A DNA stretch of 59,134 bases from contig NZ_NKHK02000010.1 of NCBI RefSeq assembly GCF_002224245.2, positions 1 through 59,134 of the forward strand, given 5' to 3'. Below are positions 10,461-19,490 of the stretch, in pieces. The notes under the pieces are model-generated. The model was given only the letters and a program-made list of their open reading frames with translations, had not been told where the DNA came from and ran no database searches. The stretch comes from Moraxella sp. VT-16-12. Lineage in GTDB: Bacteria; Pseudomonadota; Gammaproteobacteria; Pseudomonadales; Moraxellaceae. Made by a program: the position numbers and the translations under genes. Numbering within the stretch: position 1 is the first letter of the stretch; every line of letters begins with the position of its first letter.

Positions 10461-10840
10461 GTACACATTGACACATTTTGTCAGTTTGGTATATGTCTAT
10501 TCATCAAAACACAGTGGATAGACGTTGTGTGTTGAGCTTTGAATTTGCACCCAAAGAACAATTTAACAAGATATGGGAATTTTGGGGCGAAACTTTTTAT
10601 TTGCAAACACTGCCAATTGCAAATCACGCCATAAAGCTCAACACACGCCAATCCGCATACAAACACCATATTTTATGTCAAACGCCATTTTGATAAAAAT
10701 ATCTTATTAAATTTCAATGAGTTAATTTTGGGTAACTGATAAAATCTTGACATGGCTTTTGTTTCATTAAACAAAACCATCACGCCCAATCACCACGGTC
10801 AAACAAGCACATCTGGTTTATCACCACATCAAGGAACACC
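10461..10840. repeat. 380-base intergenic with 14-bp foldback repeat
   Basis: No credible gene. Perfect inverted repeat: GTGTGTTGAGCTTT at 10527-10540 and AAAGCTCAACACAC at 10633-10646, with an inner pair ATTTGCA (10543-10549) and TGCAAAT (10618-10624). The outer arm is nearly the same as that of a second foldback at 14317-14468. A small TGACA/TGTCA hairpin also follows the stop of the binding-protein gene. It could end or attenuate transcription inside the locus, or be a small repeat element. Confidence 0.55.
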
Positions 10841-11437
10841 ATGTCTGAGTTACAGCGAACACCCACTATGGTGCGTGAACAGTACCGCCGTATGTCTCGG
10901 CGTATCTTAGGCTCGCCCACTATCATCACTTATCACAAAGAACGCATTCGCACGGCAATGAATTTTTTTGAAAGCGAGCCACTACAAGGAGCGTTGGCGG
11001 ATTATTTTTTTGGTTGTTGGTACGACGCTCCCTATCAAGGGCAACAAATCCTAGATGAAGCCAAAGAGCGACTGTCTGCACCAATTTATCAAGCATTTTT
11101 AAACTGCGTTCACAAACAAGATTATGTTTGGGACATCAGCCCCTTAGCAACTCGTTGGAGCGTTTTGGTAACACCATCTTTGGACGTACCTGCCCACAAA
11201 TTACGCACCAGTAGCGACCATGCGTGGCACATGGCAGACAGCATCATCGCCAACTTACTTAAAACCAAAACTGAAAACAGCTCCTTATTGACCCAAATGG
11301 AAGATGATTTTTTGGAGCATTGTATCGCTTGTGCTGACCGCATGGCATTTATGGTGGTGTGGTTTCGCTTAAATAAAGAAGGTTGGGTTTTTGATGAACG
11401 TTGGACACAGTGTCGTAAACTTTTAGAAAGCCTTTGA
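10841..11437 (+). CDS. Conserved-looking protein of unknown function
   Basis: 198 aa; not recognised. The composition suggests a soluble, mostly helical protein rich in aromatic residues (ALADYFFGCWYD, VVWFRLNKEGWVF). No signal peptide, membrane segment or catalytic motif is seen. The ATG follows AAGGAACACC. It sits inside the Roadblock/GTPase locus, all genes in the same direction, which argues for a shared role. Confidence 0.75.
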   Translation: MSELQRTPTMVREQYRRMSRRILGSPTIITYHKERIRTAMNFFESEPLQGALADYFFGCWYDAPYQGQQILDEAKERLSAPIYQAFLNCVHKQDYVWDISPLATRWSVLVTPSLDVPAHKLRTSSDHAWHMADSIIANLLKTKTENSSLLTQMEDDFLEHCIACADRMAFMVVWFRLNKEGWVFDERWTQCRKLLESL

Positions 11438-11768
11438 TGGGCAAATCCAAACCACCCAAACAACCATTTAGGTCATCTGGTCAATACAGCAAATTTATCA
11501 GCAGTTCATGGCAAATAAATGACCCAATATCATCAAATTAAACAAAAAATTTTAGCACAAAATGCACAATTTGAATGTTTGGGCAAATGGCAAAAGTGAT
11601 GACTGTTCTAGGAAAAATCAGCAGATAAGATTAAAATACACGCACTCTGCCACAACCCAATTTATCATCACCTAACTTTGTGATGACATGATTTGATATC
11701 TCTTGACTGTTTATCATAACTCAATGATTGACGCTGTTTAGTCGTCATGATGATGGAGACTTTTTTAA
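11438..11768. other. Intergenic stretch, nothing recognised
   Basis: 331 bases between two genes of the Roadblock/GTPase locus. I see no ORF, tRNA or strong terminator. It ends in GGAGA as the ribosome site of the next gene. An internal promoter is possible but not identified. Confidence 0.3.
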
Positions 11769-13037
11769 ATGAAACTTTTATTTGTTGGTTTTTCAGAACA
11801 AAACGCCAATTTGTTAAGCTTTTTGATTGAGCAACATTTTACAAACATTCAATGTGTTTATATCGAACGTGATTTGACTTCCGATTTGCGTTTTGCCCTG
11901 CCAAATATTCCAAGCCAACACCAAGACGCACAAGGGTTGATTATCAATCTGGGAGGCATTGGCATGCTGTCCTATCAACACCAACACAAAGCAGCCCTAC
12001 TCAATTTTACCCAAAACCGCCCCACCCTGCTGACAACACGCACACCAATTGATGTGTGGCAAGAAGCTTTGACAGAATTTGGTCATTATATATACATTCA
12101 GTCTCCGTACAGCAAAGACACCATCTTACCCGTGTTGCAACAACTGATAGATAAAGGCGAGCTGTTTAGCCCCCTAGCAGACACGATACAACACTCAAAC
12201 GACGAGATTTTAGATGACATTTCGGTCGCTACTACCCCAGCACCTATCCCAACCCCCAAACCCAAAGAGACAGACCGTAAACAACCCTTGTCAGATAATA
12301 CTTTATTACAAAAACCCAACAATAAAGAACAAAGTATCTTAGATGCTGTTTTGGGTGAACATTTTAAAGACATTTATTATTTACCCATGGTCAGACAACT
12401 GTGCCAACTTTTTTGGCAAGATGAACCATTTTTGCTAAAAACCAGTCGTTATGAAGCACTGATTGACCCCACTCGCAACTTGTTAATCAGCACCAATGTG
12501 GCTCGTATTATTGACTACTTGACCATTGCCAAAAGTCATGATGAATTTGCCAATTCTATCACCGTTGAACCGCTAGATACTGCCACTTATCAAGAACACA
12601 CAGACAGACTGCAAGAGCATGATGCCAAAAAATACGCCCTAAATACACTCATTTGGCAAATGTATCAAGCAATTTTACCCGAAGAAATTAACACTACGGC
12701 ACATAACTTGCAAATAAAATTAAAGTTTATGCCAAACCTTAACGACATTGAGGATTTGCCAAGTTACACCCAAGCAGTCATGGCATCGTGTTTGTCCACT
12801 CCCAAGACACTAAGCGACATATATACCTTATTTAGTGAAGCTCATACAGGCAAACTCAACCGCTTATGCTTGCTTGCCATCATCTCAAAAACGGTGGATT
12901 TAGACAGCTTACAGCTTGTCAGCCCCCAACACGTAAGCGGCTTTATCCCAGAAACAGCCCCAAAGAAAAATGATGGTGTGGCAAAAGCAACCAAAACAGG
13001 CTTTTTTAAGCGACTGCTCAGAAAGTTGGCTTTTTAG
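11769..13037 (+). CDS. Unknown protein with receiver-like N-terminal domain
   Basis: 422 aa. Residues 1-135 have an alternating strand/helix pattern similar to a CheY-type receiver (MKLLFVGFSEQNANLL, LIINLGG, RPTLLTTRTP, and HYIYIQSPYSKDTILPVLQQ where receivers have a KPY/KPF end). I cannot find the usual acidic pocket and phosphoacceptor Asp, so it would be a pseudo-receiver. A Pro/Thr/Lys-rich linker covers about 150-175. The remaining 230 residues are a helical domain that I do not recognise, ending in a basic tail (KRLLRKLAF). It directly precedes the GTPase gene. The fold assignment is inference. Confidence 0.6.
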   Translation: MKLLFVGFSEQNANLLSFLIEQHFTNIQCVYIERDLTSDLRFALPNIPSQHQDAQGLIINLGGIGMLSYQHQHKAALLNFTQNRPTLLTTRTPIDVWQEALTEFGHYIYIQSPYSKDTILPVLQQLIDKGELFSPLADTIQHSNDEILDDISVATTPAPIPTPKPKETDRKQPLSDNTLLQKPNNKEQSILDAVLGEHFKDIYYLPMVRQLCQLFWQDEPFLLKTSRYEALIDPTRNLLISTNVARIIDYLTIAKSHDEFANSITVEPLDTATYQEHTDRLQEHDAKKYALNTLIWQMYQAILPEEINTTAHNLQIKLKFMPNLNDIEDLPSYTQAVMASCLSTPKTLSDIYTLFSEAHTGKLNRLCLLAIISKTVDLDSLQLVSPQHVSGFIPETAPKKNDGVAKATKTGFFKRLLRKLAF

Positions 13038-13117
13038 AGAAATTGAACAATTTTTGTCAGGTATTTGGCACAATTTAGTAATCATCATCTCGTACATTCA
13101 CATCAATTGGAGTCATT

Positions 13118-13663
13118 ATGTTAGACCAAGAAATCGGTGCAGGCACCTATAAAATCATCATCGCAGGCCCTGTGGGTGCAGGTAAAACCGAAGCCATTCG
13201 CTCTTTATCTGATAAAGGCGTGGTTACCACCGAAGAGATTGCGTCTGATGGTGTCGCCAAAATGAAAAAAACCACCACCGTGGCGATGGATTATGGAGTG
13301 ATGATTTTAGAAAGTGGCGAGCAGGTGCGACTGTATGGCACACCCGGGCAACGCCGTTTTGATTTTATGTGGGATATTTTAAGCGAAAATGCTTTGGGGC
13401 TTTTGCTGTTATTAAACGCCGAAGAGTCCGACCCTGTGGGCGACCTTGCTTATTATTTAGAAAGCTTTCAGCCACTCATCAAAGGCAGTGCTTTGGTGGT
13501 TGGAGTAACACATTGTGAAAATGCACCTTGGGATTTACATCAACGCCTGTCCGACTATCTGGTCAATCATAATGTCGCTGCCAATGTTAGCTTGGTGGAC
13601 GCTCGCAAACGTGAACAAATGCAAAACTTAGTGCGTTCTTTGGTATATATGATTTCTGCTTAA
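13118..13663 (+). CDS. Small GTPase of the COG2229 / MglA-like type
   Basis: 181 aa. P-loop GPVGAGKT at 17-24, a switch I-like TTT at 52-54, and the family hallmark TPGQRRF at 75-81, where the DxxG of classical GTPases is replaced by LYGTPGQ. The G4 motif NKxD is degenerate (THCE at 131-134) and the G5 SAK is DAR, so guanine specificity is not certain. Proteins of this family pair with Roadblock proteins as polarity or signalling switches, and a Roadblock gene opens this locus. The ATG follows GGAG. It is cytoplasmic, with no lipid signal. Confidence 0.85.
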   Translation: MLDQEIGAGTYKIIIAGPVGAGKTEAIRSLSDKGVVTTEEIASDGVAKMKKTTTVAMDYGVMILESGEQVRLYGTPGQRRFDFMWDILSENALGLLLLLNAEESDPVGDLAYYLESFQPLIKGSALVVGVTHCENAPWDLHQRLSDYLVNHNVAANVSLVDARKREQMQNLVRSLVYMISA

Positions 13664-13679
13664 CTATTTTGGTCTCATC

Positions 13680-14300
13680 ATGCACGCACATTTTACTGAC
13701 GACTCGTACATCATTTTAACGCCTGCAGGGGTTTTTGAAGCCTTTACAGGCACCAAACCCAATGAACAACAGCAAGCCCTACAAGAGATTATCTCAGCCA
13801 AAAGCTGTCCACAGGTGTCCACTTGGGCAAATAAATACTATCGTGAATGGCTAGAAGACTTCTCTGGTAATGGTTGGATTGAGTTTTTGGACAACTCTTT
13901 ATCTGCACCAAACCTGCCTTTGGATAAATTTTTGCCCTACGTGGTTGCCAGTTTGTCGGGTACACGTCGTGCCGCCATTGGTTCAAACGAAGGATTTTGT
14001 TTGGCTCGTGTTGGCTACACCCAAGAAGAAGCAGACACACTAAGTGTGGCGGCGGCAGACTTTTTTGATTTTTTAAATCGCCAGCAGCAACGTGGCTGGA
14101 TTATTAAAGACCAAGCTGTCTCATTTTTTGAGCAGGTGGACTTGCTGATGCCAAAGACCAGTTTTGTGTTTTTGTGGATTGATGGTTCAGGCTATGTGTT
14201 AATCCTAGATGGCGAACCTTTGACCAATAACCGTGCTTTTGTGGAACTGATTTGGGCAATTAAAACATCTGGTTTGCGTTTTGAGACCAGCGAAGAATAA
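13680..14300 (+). CDS. Unknown protein, C-terminal half Roadblock-like
   Basis: 206 aa, last gene of the locus, 16 bases after the GTPase stop. Residues 1-90 are not recognised. From about residue 90 the order resembles a Roadblock/LC7 domain: AAIGSNEGFCLARVGY (hairpin), then EADTLSVAAADFFDFLNRQ (helix), then TSFVFLWIDGSGYVLILDGE (two strands) and a closing helix. If correct, the locus encodes two Roadblock folds, one short and one with an N-terminal extension, which is how regulators of small GTPases often assemble. This is an inference from pattern only. Confidence 0.6.
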   Translation: MHAHFTDDSYIILTPAGVFEAFTGTKPNEQQQALQEIISAKSCPQVSTWANKYYREWLEDFSGNGWIEFLDNSLSAPNLPLDKFLPYVVASLSGTRRAAIGSNEGFCLARVGYTQEEADTLSVAAADFFDFLNRQQQRGWIIKDQAVSFFEQVDLLMPKTSFVFLWIDGSGYVLILDGEPLTNNRAFVELIWAIKTSGLRFETSEE

Positions 14301-14316
14301 AAACAAACCCAATAAA

Positions 14317-14468
14317 TGTGCGTTGAGCCAATCATAAGTTTAGCACTCAGCCACATTGGCAGTCATTGATTATCTCATTTGGTTTTTATTTTGTTTAAAG
14401 CAAAACCAACTGCCAATGCCAGTTTTATGTTTAACAAATCATAAGACCCAACGCCAACTCAACGCACA
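14317..14468. repeat. Nested foldback repeat at the end of the Roadblock/GTPase locus
   Basis: Three nested inverted repeats share one centre: TGTGCGTTGAG (14317-14327) with CTCAACGCACA (14458-14468), CATTGGCAGT (14354-14363) with ACTGCCAATG (14409-14418), and GGTTTT (14381-14386) with AAAACC (14402-14407). The outer arm resembles that at 10527. It overlaps the last codons of the converging dsbC gene and may serve as a bidirectional terminator or be a small mobile repeat. Confidence 0.6.
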
Positions 14469-15418
14469 CCCAAAAACGCCAATAGCTCACCATTTTGAAA
14501 ATCCCCTTCAAACAACACACCATCAGCACGATAAATGGCAGGTGTTGCTATCAGTGCAAGAGCTTGGGCCATCTTTTGGTTTTTTGTCAAAGCATTTGTT
14601 TGAGTTTGGCAGGTGTTTTTTGGGTGAACCCCCGTCATTGCCAATGATAACAGTTTGGCACGCTTGGTATTATCCGCCTCACACCAAATCTGTCGCATGG
14701 GCTCATGTGCTTCATCATACACAGGATAACCGATGACTTTCACGGTAATGCCCTGAGCATTTAAACGACTGATTTGTTTATGAAACAAACGACAATAAGG
14801 ACATTGGGTGTCTGTGGCGACGTATATCACCGCTTTTTGAGGGTTGGCAGGGTAAATGGTCAGCGTTTTTTCATCAAGTGATGATAAAACATGGCGGTTC
14901 TTTGTCCATTCAAAATCCGTATCCAAACCTGCAAACTGCCCATTTTCAATGACAGAAATCTCGCCATTGATAAAATAACGACCATCGCCACTAACCAAAA
15001 ATGGCACACCACCCACTCCTGATACACCCCATAACAGATCCTTGATGTTAGTATAAAAAAAGGCAGTATCTGCATTTAGGTTTTTAAGCGATGTCATATT
15101 GGCAAGCAGTGCTTGATGATACTCATCTGATACAGGCTTACCTGCTTTATCAGTTGATGTTATTAATGATGAACTGATGGCAACTTTTGGGCTAGGATTA
15201 GGCTCAGGCGTTCCTTGTAGCACATAACGCCCATCTTGACTGATAAATAATGGCTCTGCTTCATCCAAATGCACTTGCCAAAGCCCTTCTATCATAGATG
15301 AGCGGATGTCTTTAATGGGCATGGTTAGCCCTGCATTTACCAATATCTCTTTAATATTTGATGTTGCACCAGCACTAACAGATAGTGCCAATCCCAAACA
15401 CAATAGCCACTTTTTCAT
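14459..15418 (-). CDS. dsbC: Thiol:disulfide interchange protein DsbC
   Basis: 319 aa, longer than the usual 235-240, with extra sequence in the N-terminal half. A signal peptide (MKKWLLCLGLALSVSAGA) sends it to the periplasm. The thioredoxin-fold active site CPYC is in ATDTQCPYCRLFHK, a second cysteine pair follows (IWCEAD and KNTCQT), and the cis-Pro is in TPAIY. It isomerises wrong disulfides in exported proteins and is recharged by DsbD. The start overlaps the stop of the RDD gene (ATGA), so the two are translationally coupled. Confidence 0.9.
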   Translation of the reverse strand: MKKWLLCLGLALSVSAGATSNIKEILVNAGLTMPIKDIRSSMIEGLWQVHLDEAEPLFISQDGRYVLQGTPEPNPSPKVAISSSLITSTDKAGKPVSDEYHQALLANMTSLKNLNADTAFFYTNIKDLLWGVSGVGGVPFLVSGDGRYFINGEISVIENGQFAGLDTDFEWTKNRHVLSSLDEKTLTIYPANPQKAVIYVATDTQCPYCRLFHKQISRLNAQGITVKVIGYPVYDEAHEPMRQIWCEADNTKRAKLLSLAMTGVHPKNTCQTQTNALTKNQKMAQALALIATPAIYRADGVLFEGDFQNGELLAFLGVR

Positions 15419-16035
15419 GGGGTTTTTGCCTTATTGGATTTTGATTTTTTAAGTTTTGAAAAAATACTTTCGTGTTGATATTTGGGAATTTTTAGGGTTA
15501 AAGAGTTTGATAATATGTCATGCACCGCCAAACCTTTCACATTCACCCAACAAAATAGATAGTTAAACAAAAACCCAACAAAGGCACTTACCAATAATGA
15601 TAAACGTGAGCCGTACAAAGCACCACCAACAATCGCACAAAGAATCGGTAATAGACAGGCACTAAAAATCCGCCGACAACTTTGTCCCCAAGTTAATAAT
15701 TTGCCATCTATCGCAACTGTTTTTAGTCGCCATGTCTGCATGCCCAGCGTTTGACCAGATTTTCGCCAAAATAACCCATAAAATCCCACTAAGGTCAAAA
15801 TAAAAGCTGGTGTCATGATGCCATTTTGGTACCAAATGGGCAGTTTTTGAGCTTGCTCAGACGTTGTTCCCACATCCATAAACATCAGTGTACCAATGAC
15901 TGCCAATAATGTTCCCACCAAAAATAAACTTGCCAAAATCAACATGCCATCATAAACAATGGCAAACAGACGCACCATTGGACGAGCAATAACAGCACTT
16001 TCTTCGGGGGGAGATGTGGGAGCTTGATTTGACAT
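15415..16035 (-). CDS. RDD family membrane protein
   Basis: 206 aa. RPMVRLFAIVYDGMLI carries the Arg and Asp that name the RDD family. Four hydrophobic segments lie near 30-52, 78-94, 127-150 and 150-165, with GQTLGMQTWRLKTV between them. The tail is Lys/Ser rich. The function is unknown, some members being linked to ion exchange. It is coupled to dsbC by an ATGA overlap. The tRNA genes lie upstream. Confidence 0.85.
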   Translation of the reverse strand: MSNQAPTSPPEESAVIARPMVRLFAIVYDGMLILASLFLVGTLLAVIGTLMFMDVGTTSEQAQKLPIWYQNGIMTPAFILTLVGFYGLFWRKSGQTLGMQTWRLKTVAIDGKLLTWGQSCRRIFSACLLPILCAIVGGALYGSRLSLLVSAFVGFLFNYLFCWVNVKGLAVHDILSNSLTLKIPKYQHESIFSKLKKSKSNKAKTP

Positions 16036-16156
16036 GATGATGTTGGTTTTATCATAAAAGCGGGTATTTTAGCACAAAACACCTGTGAACAAAAAGACAA
16101 GTTGATTGACATAAAATAAAAAAACCAAAACATAACGTTTTGGTTTTTCTTTAAAA

Positions 16157-16233
16157 TGGCACACCCGGAGAGATTCGAACTCCCGACCCCTTAGTTCGTA
16201 GCCAAGTGCTCTATCCAACTGAGCTACGGGTGC
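16157..16233 (-). tRNA. tRNA-Arg (ACG)
   Basis: 77 nt with encoded CCA. Acceptor GCACCCG pairs with CGGGTGT, the anticodon loop is CTACGAA with anticodon ACG, and the T-loop is GTTCGAATC. The ACG anticodon is normally edited to ICG by TadA to read CGU/CGC/CGA. Confidence 0.97.
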
Positions 16234-16290
16234 GTATGGTCGGCTATTATAGCAGATAATTTATCTATGTCAAGCCTTTTTTAAATTTAA

Positions 16291-16380
16291 TGGCGGTGAA
16301 GGAGGGATTCGAACCCTCGATACAGTTTCCCGTATGCGTCCTTAGCAGGGACGTGGTTTCAGCCACTCACCCACTTCACC
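16291..16380 (-). tRNA. tRNA-Ser (GCT)
   Basis: 90 nt, class II with a long variable arm and encoded CCA. Acceptor GGTGAAG pairs with CTTCACC. The anticodon stem-loop contains CTGCTAA with anticodon GCT, reading AGC/AGU. It lies 57 bases from the tRNA-Arg gene on the same strand. Confidence 0.97.
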
Positions 16381-16498
16381 GAGTCAGTAAATCTACTGTG
16401 GGCGGTATTATAGCAAATAATCCACAAAATGCAAGTACTTTTTAAAAAAATCTTGGCGATTATCTAAAAAAATTGCTATGATAAGGTTTTTTATTTAA

Positions 16499-17305
<807 letters not shown>

Positions 17306-17306
17306 T

Positions 17307-17340
17307 AAAAAACCGCCAATGAATGCTTGGCGGTTTTTTT
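17307..17340. terminator. Bidirectional terminator thiD/guaA
   Basis: Stem AACCGCCAA (17311-17319) and TTGGCGGTT (17327-17335), with A-run before and T-run after, between the converging thiD and guaA genes. Confidence 0.9.
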
Positions 17341-17342
17341 CA

Positions 17343-18929
17343 TCACTCCCACTCAATCGTGGCAGGCGGCTTACTTGACACATCATAAACCACACGTGAT
17401 ACGTCTTTAATTTCGTTCATGATACGTGTTGAAATTTTATCCACCAATTCATAAGGCAAATAAGCAAAACGAGCCGTCATAAAATCCACCGTCTCCACCG
17501 CTCTGAGCGAAATCACCCACGCATAACGCCGTGCATCACCCACCACGCCAACCGATTTGACAGGGCAAAACACCGCAAAGGCTTGGGCGGTTTTATCATA
17601 CCAACCGCTTGCACGTAACTCCTGCATAAAAATGTCGTCCGCCACTCTTAAAATGTCAGCATATTCTTTTCTAATCTCGCCCAAAATCCGCACGCCTAAA
17701 CCCGGTCCTGGGAACGGATGGCGGTAAATCATCTCATGGGGCAAACCAAGTGCCACACCCAATTTACGCACTTCATCTTTAAACAAATCACGCAACGGCT
17801 CAACCAACTCAAAATGCAAATCATCAGGCAAGCCACCGACATTATGGTGCGATTTAATCACATGGGCTTTGCCATTTTTGGTTTTGGCCGACTCAATCAC
17901 ATCAGGATAAATCGTACCTTGTGCCAAAAATTTTACGCCATCTAGTTTGCGAGCTTCTTCGCTAAATACTTCAATGAACTTATATCCAATGATTTTACGC
18001 TTAGCTTCTGGGTCAGTAACGCCTGCCAATGCACTCAAAAAGTCATTTTCAGCATCAGCACGAATGACATGAATGCCCATATTTTTGGCAAACATTTGCA
18101 TGACCTGCTCACCTTCATTTAGACGTAACAAACCATTATCCACAAAAACACACGTCAGTTGGTCGCCAATGGCTTTATGTAAAAGAGCTGCCACCACCGA
18201 GCTGTCCACACCCCCTGACAGACCAAGCAACACTTTTTCATCACCGATTTGTTTACGCAACTGAGCAACACGCATCTCAATGATGTTTTCGCTATTCCAC
18301 AAACTATCACAACCACAAATGCCATGCACAAAATTAGAAATGAGCTGCACGCCTTTGGCGGTATGGGTAACTTCTGGATGAAATTGCACGCCATAAAAAC
18401 CACGAGTTTCATCACTGGCGGACGCAAACGCACAGCTTGGCGTGCTTGATGTTGCACCAAACCCTTCTGGCAGATTTGCCACCTTATCACCATGACTCAT
18501 CCACACATTTAACACATCACAAACAGACTCATCATCAGCATTGTCTTTTAAATTGCCAATCAATCTATCTCGATGGTTGATTTGCACTTGTGCATGACCA
18601 AACTCATGCACCTTACCTGCCACCACCGAACCGCCAAGCTGAGCCGACATGGTTTGAAAGCCATAGCAAATACCCAAAACAGGTACGCCCAGCTCAAAAA
18701 CAATCTGGGGAGCTTTGGGGGAGTTCTCCAAATACACGCTCTCAGGGCCTCCTGACAGGATAATGCCCTTAGGGTTAAAGGCTTTGATGGCGTTGCTGTC
18801 CATGTCAAAAGGGTGCATTTCAGAGTACACGCCTGCTTCACGCACACGCCGAGCGATGAGCTGACTGTACTGCGAACCAAAATCCAAGATAAGAATGCGG
18901 TCGGTGGTGATTTGAGATAAGGCGGTCAT
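17343..18929 (-). CDS. guaA: GMP synthase (glutamine-hydrolysing)
   Basis: 528 aa from ATG 18929, chosen for AAGGAA upstream and the family start [20 protein letters not shown]; a longer frame adds 28 unlikely residues. It converts XMP to GMP. The glutaminase triad Cys is in [10 protein letters not shown] with the His/Glu in [10 protein letters not shown]. The ATP pyrophosphatase P-loop is [10 protein letters not shown]. The C-terminal dimerisation domain ends in KPPATIEWE, the conserved family end. Confidence 0.98.
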   Translation of the reverse strand: MTALSQITTDRILILDFGSQYSQLIARRVREAGVYSEMHPFDMDSNAIKAFNPKGIILSGGPESVYLENSPKAPQIVFELGVPVLGICYGFQTMSAQLGGSVVAGKVHEFGHAQVQINHRDRLIGNLKDNADDESVCDVLNVWMSHGDKVANLPEGFGATSSTPSCAFASASDETRGFYGVQFHPEVTHTAKGVQLISNFVHGICGCDSLWNSENIIEMRVAQLRKQIGDEKVLLGLSGGVDSSVVAALLHKAIGDQLTCVFVDNGLLRLNEGEQVMQMFAKNMGIHVIRADAENDFLSALAGVTDPEAKRKIIGYKFIEVFSEEARKLDGVKFLAQGTIYPDVIESAKTKNGKAHVIKSHHNVGGLPDDLHFELVEPLRDLFKDEVRKLGVALGLPHEMIYRHPFPGPGLGVRILGEIRKEYADILRVADDIFMQELRASGWYDKTAQAFAVFCPVKSVGVVGDARRYAWVISLRAVETVDFMTARFAYLPYELVDKISTRIMNEIKDVSRVVYDVSSKPPATIEWE

Positions 18930-19151
18930 AGTATTCCTTGGAATAAACATAAAGTAAATAAAATAGTTGGGTATTATAGCATTTTTGGGTGGATTTTGGG
19001 TAAAATACACCAAACCATAAAGCCAAAACCACGCTTGACACCATCATACAAGATGGCACAAAAATTGCACAAACCTCATCATAGCCAAACTCTTCTCATT
19101 TGCCCAAGAATGATGTATGATTTTGGATAATCTTAACTCCTAGGAGAACTC

Positions 19152-19436
19152 ATGAGCAGTCTTACTTCCGACCAAGTCGCCCTACAACTTGATGCCCTAG
19201 ATGGCTGGAACTTAGAAGGCAACAGCATCAGCAAAACCTTTGTGTTTACAGATTTTGCCTCCGCCATCGCATTTATGACCAAAGTGGCGTTTTATTGTGT
19301 GGAGCTAGAACACTATCCCAACTGGTCAAATCACCAAAACATCGTCAGTGTCAAGATTGGCGAATTTGACCAATCGGCAGTACAAGGGCGAGACATTCAG
19401 CTTGCCAAACGCATGGAAGGGTGCTATACCGCCTAA
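19152..19436 (+). CDS. phhB: Pterin-4a-carbinolamine dehydratase
   Basis: 94 aa, normal for the family. The active-site signature is present as ELEHYPNWSNHQNIVSVKI (conserved [E/H]-x-H-x-P-x-W). It dehydrates 4a-hydroxytetrahydrobiopterin and has a proposed role in pterin recycling. No phenylalanine hydroxylase gene lies nearby, so its partner is elsewhere or its role differs. Ribosome site AGGAG. Confidence 0.92.
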   Translation: MSSLTSDQVALQLDALDGWNLEGNSISKTFVFTDFASAIAFMTKVAFYCVELEHYPNWSNHQNIVSVKIGEFDQSAVQGRDIQLAKRMEGCYTA

Positions 19437-19490
19437 ACCAACATGGGGACAGTTATGATAAAATAAGCAAAAATTTTATCCTAACACATC

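Noticed and set aside
10478-10693. 71-codon ORF after the binding-protein gene
   Set aside because: It spans the foldback repeat, has no ribosome site and no protein-like composition.
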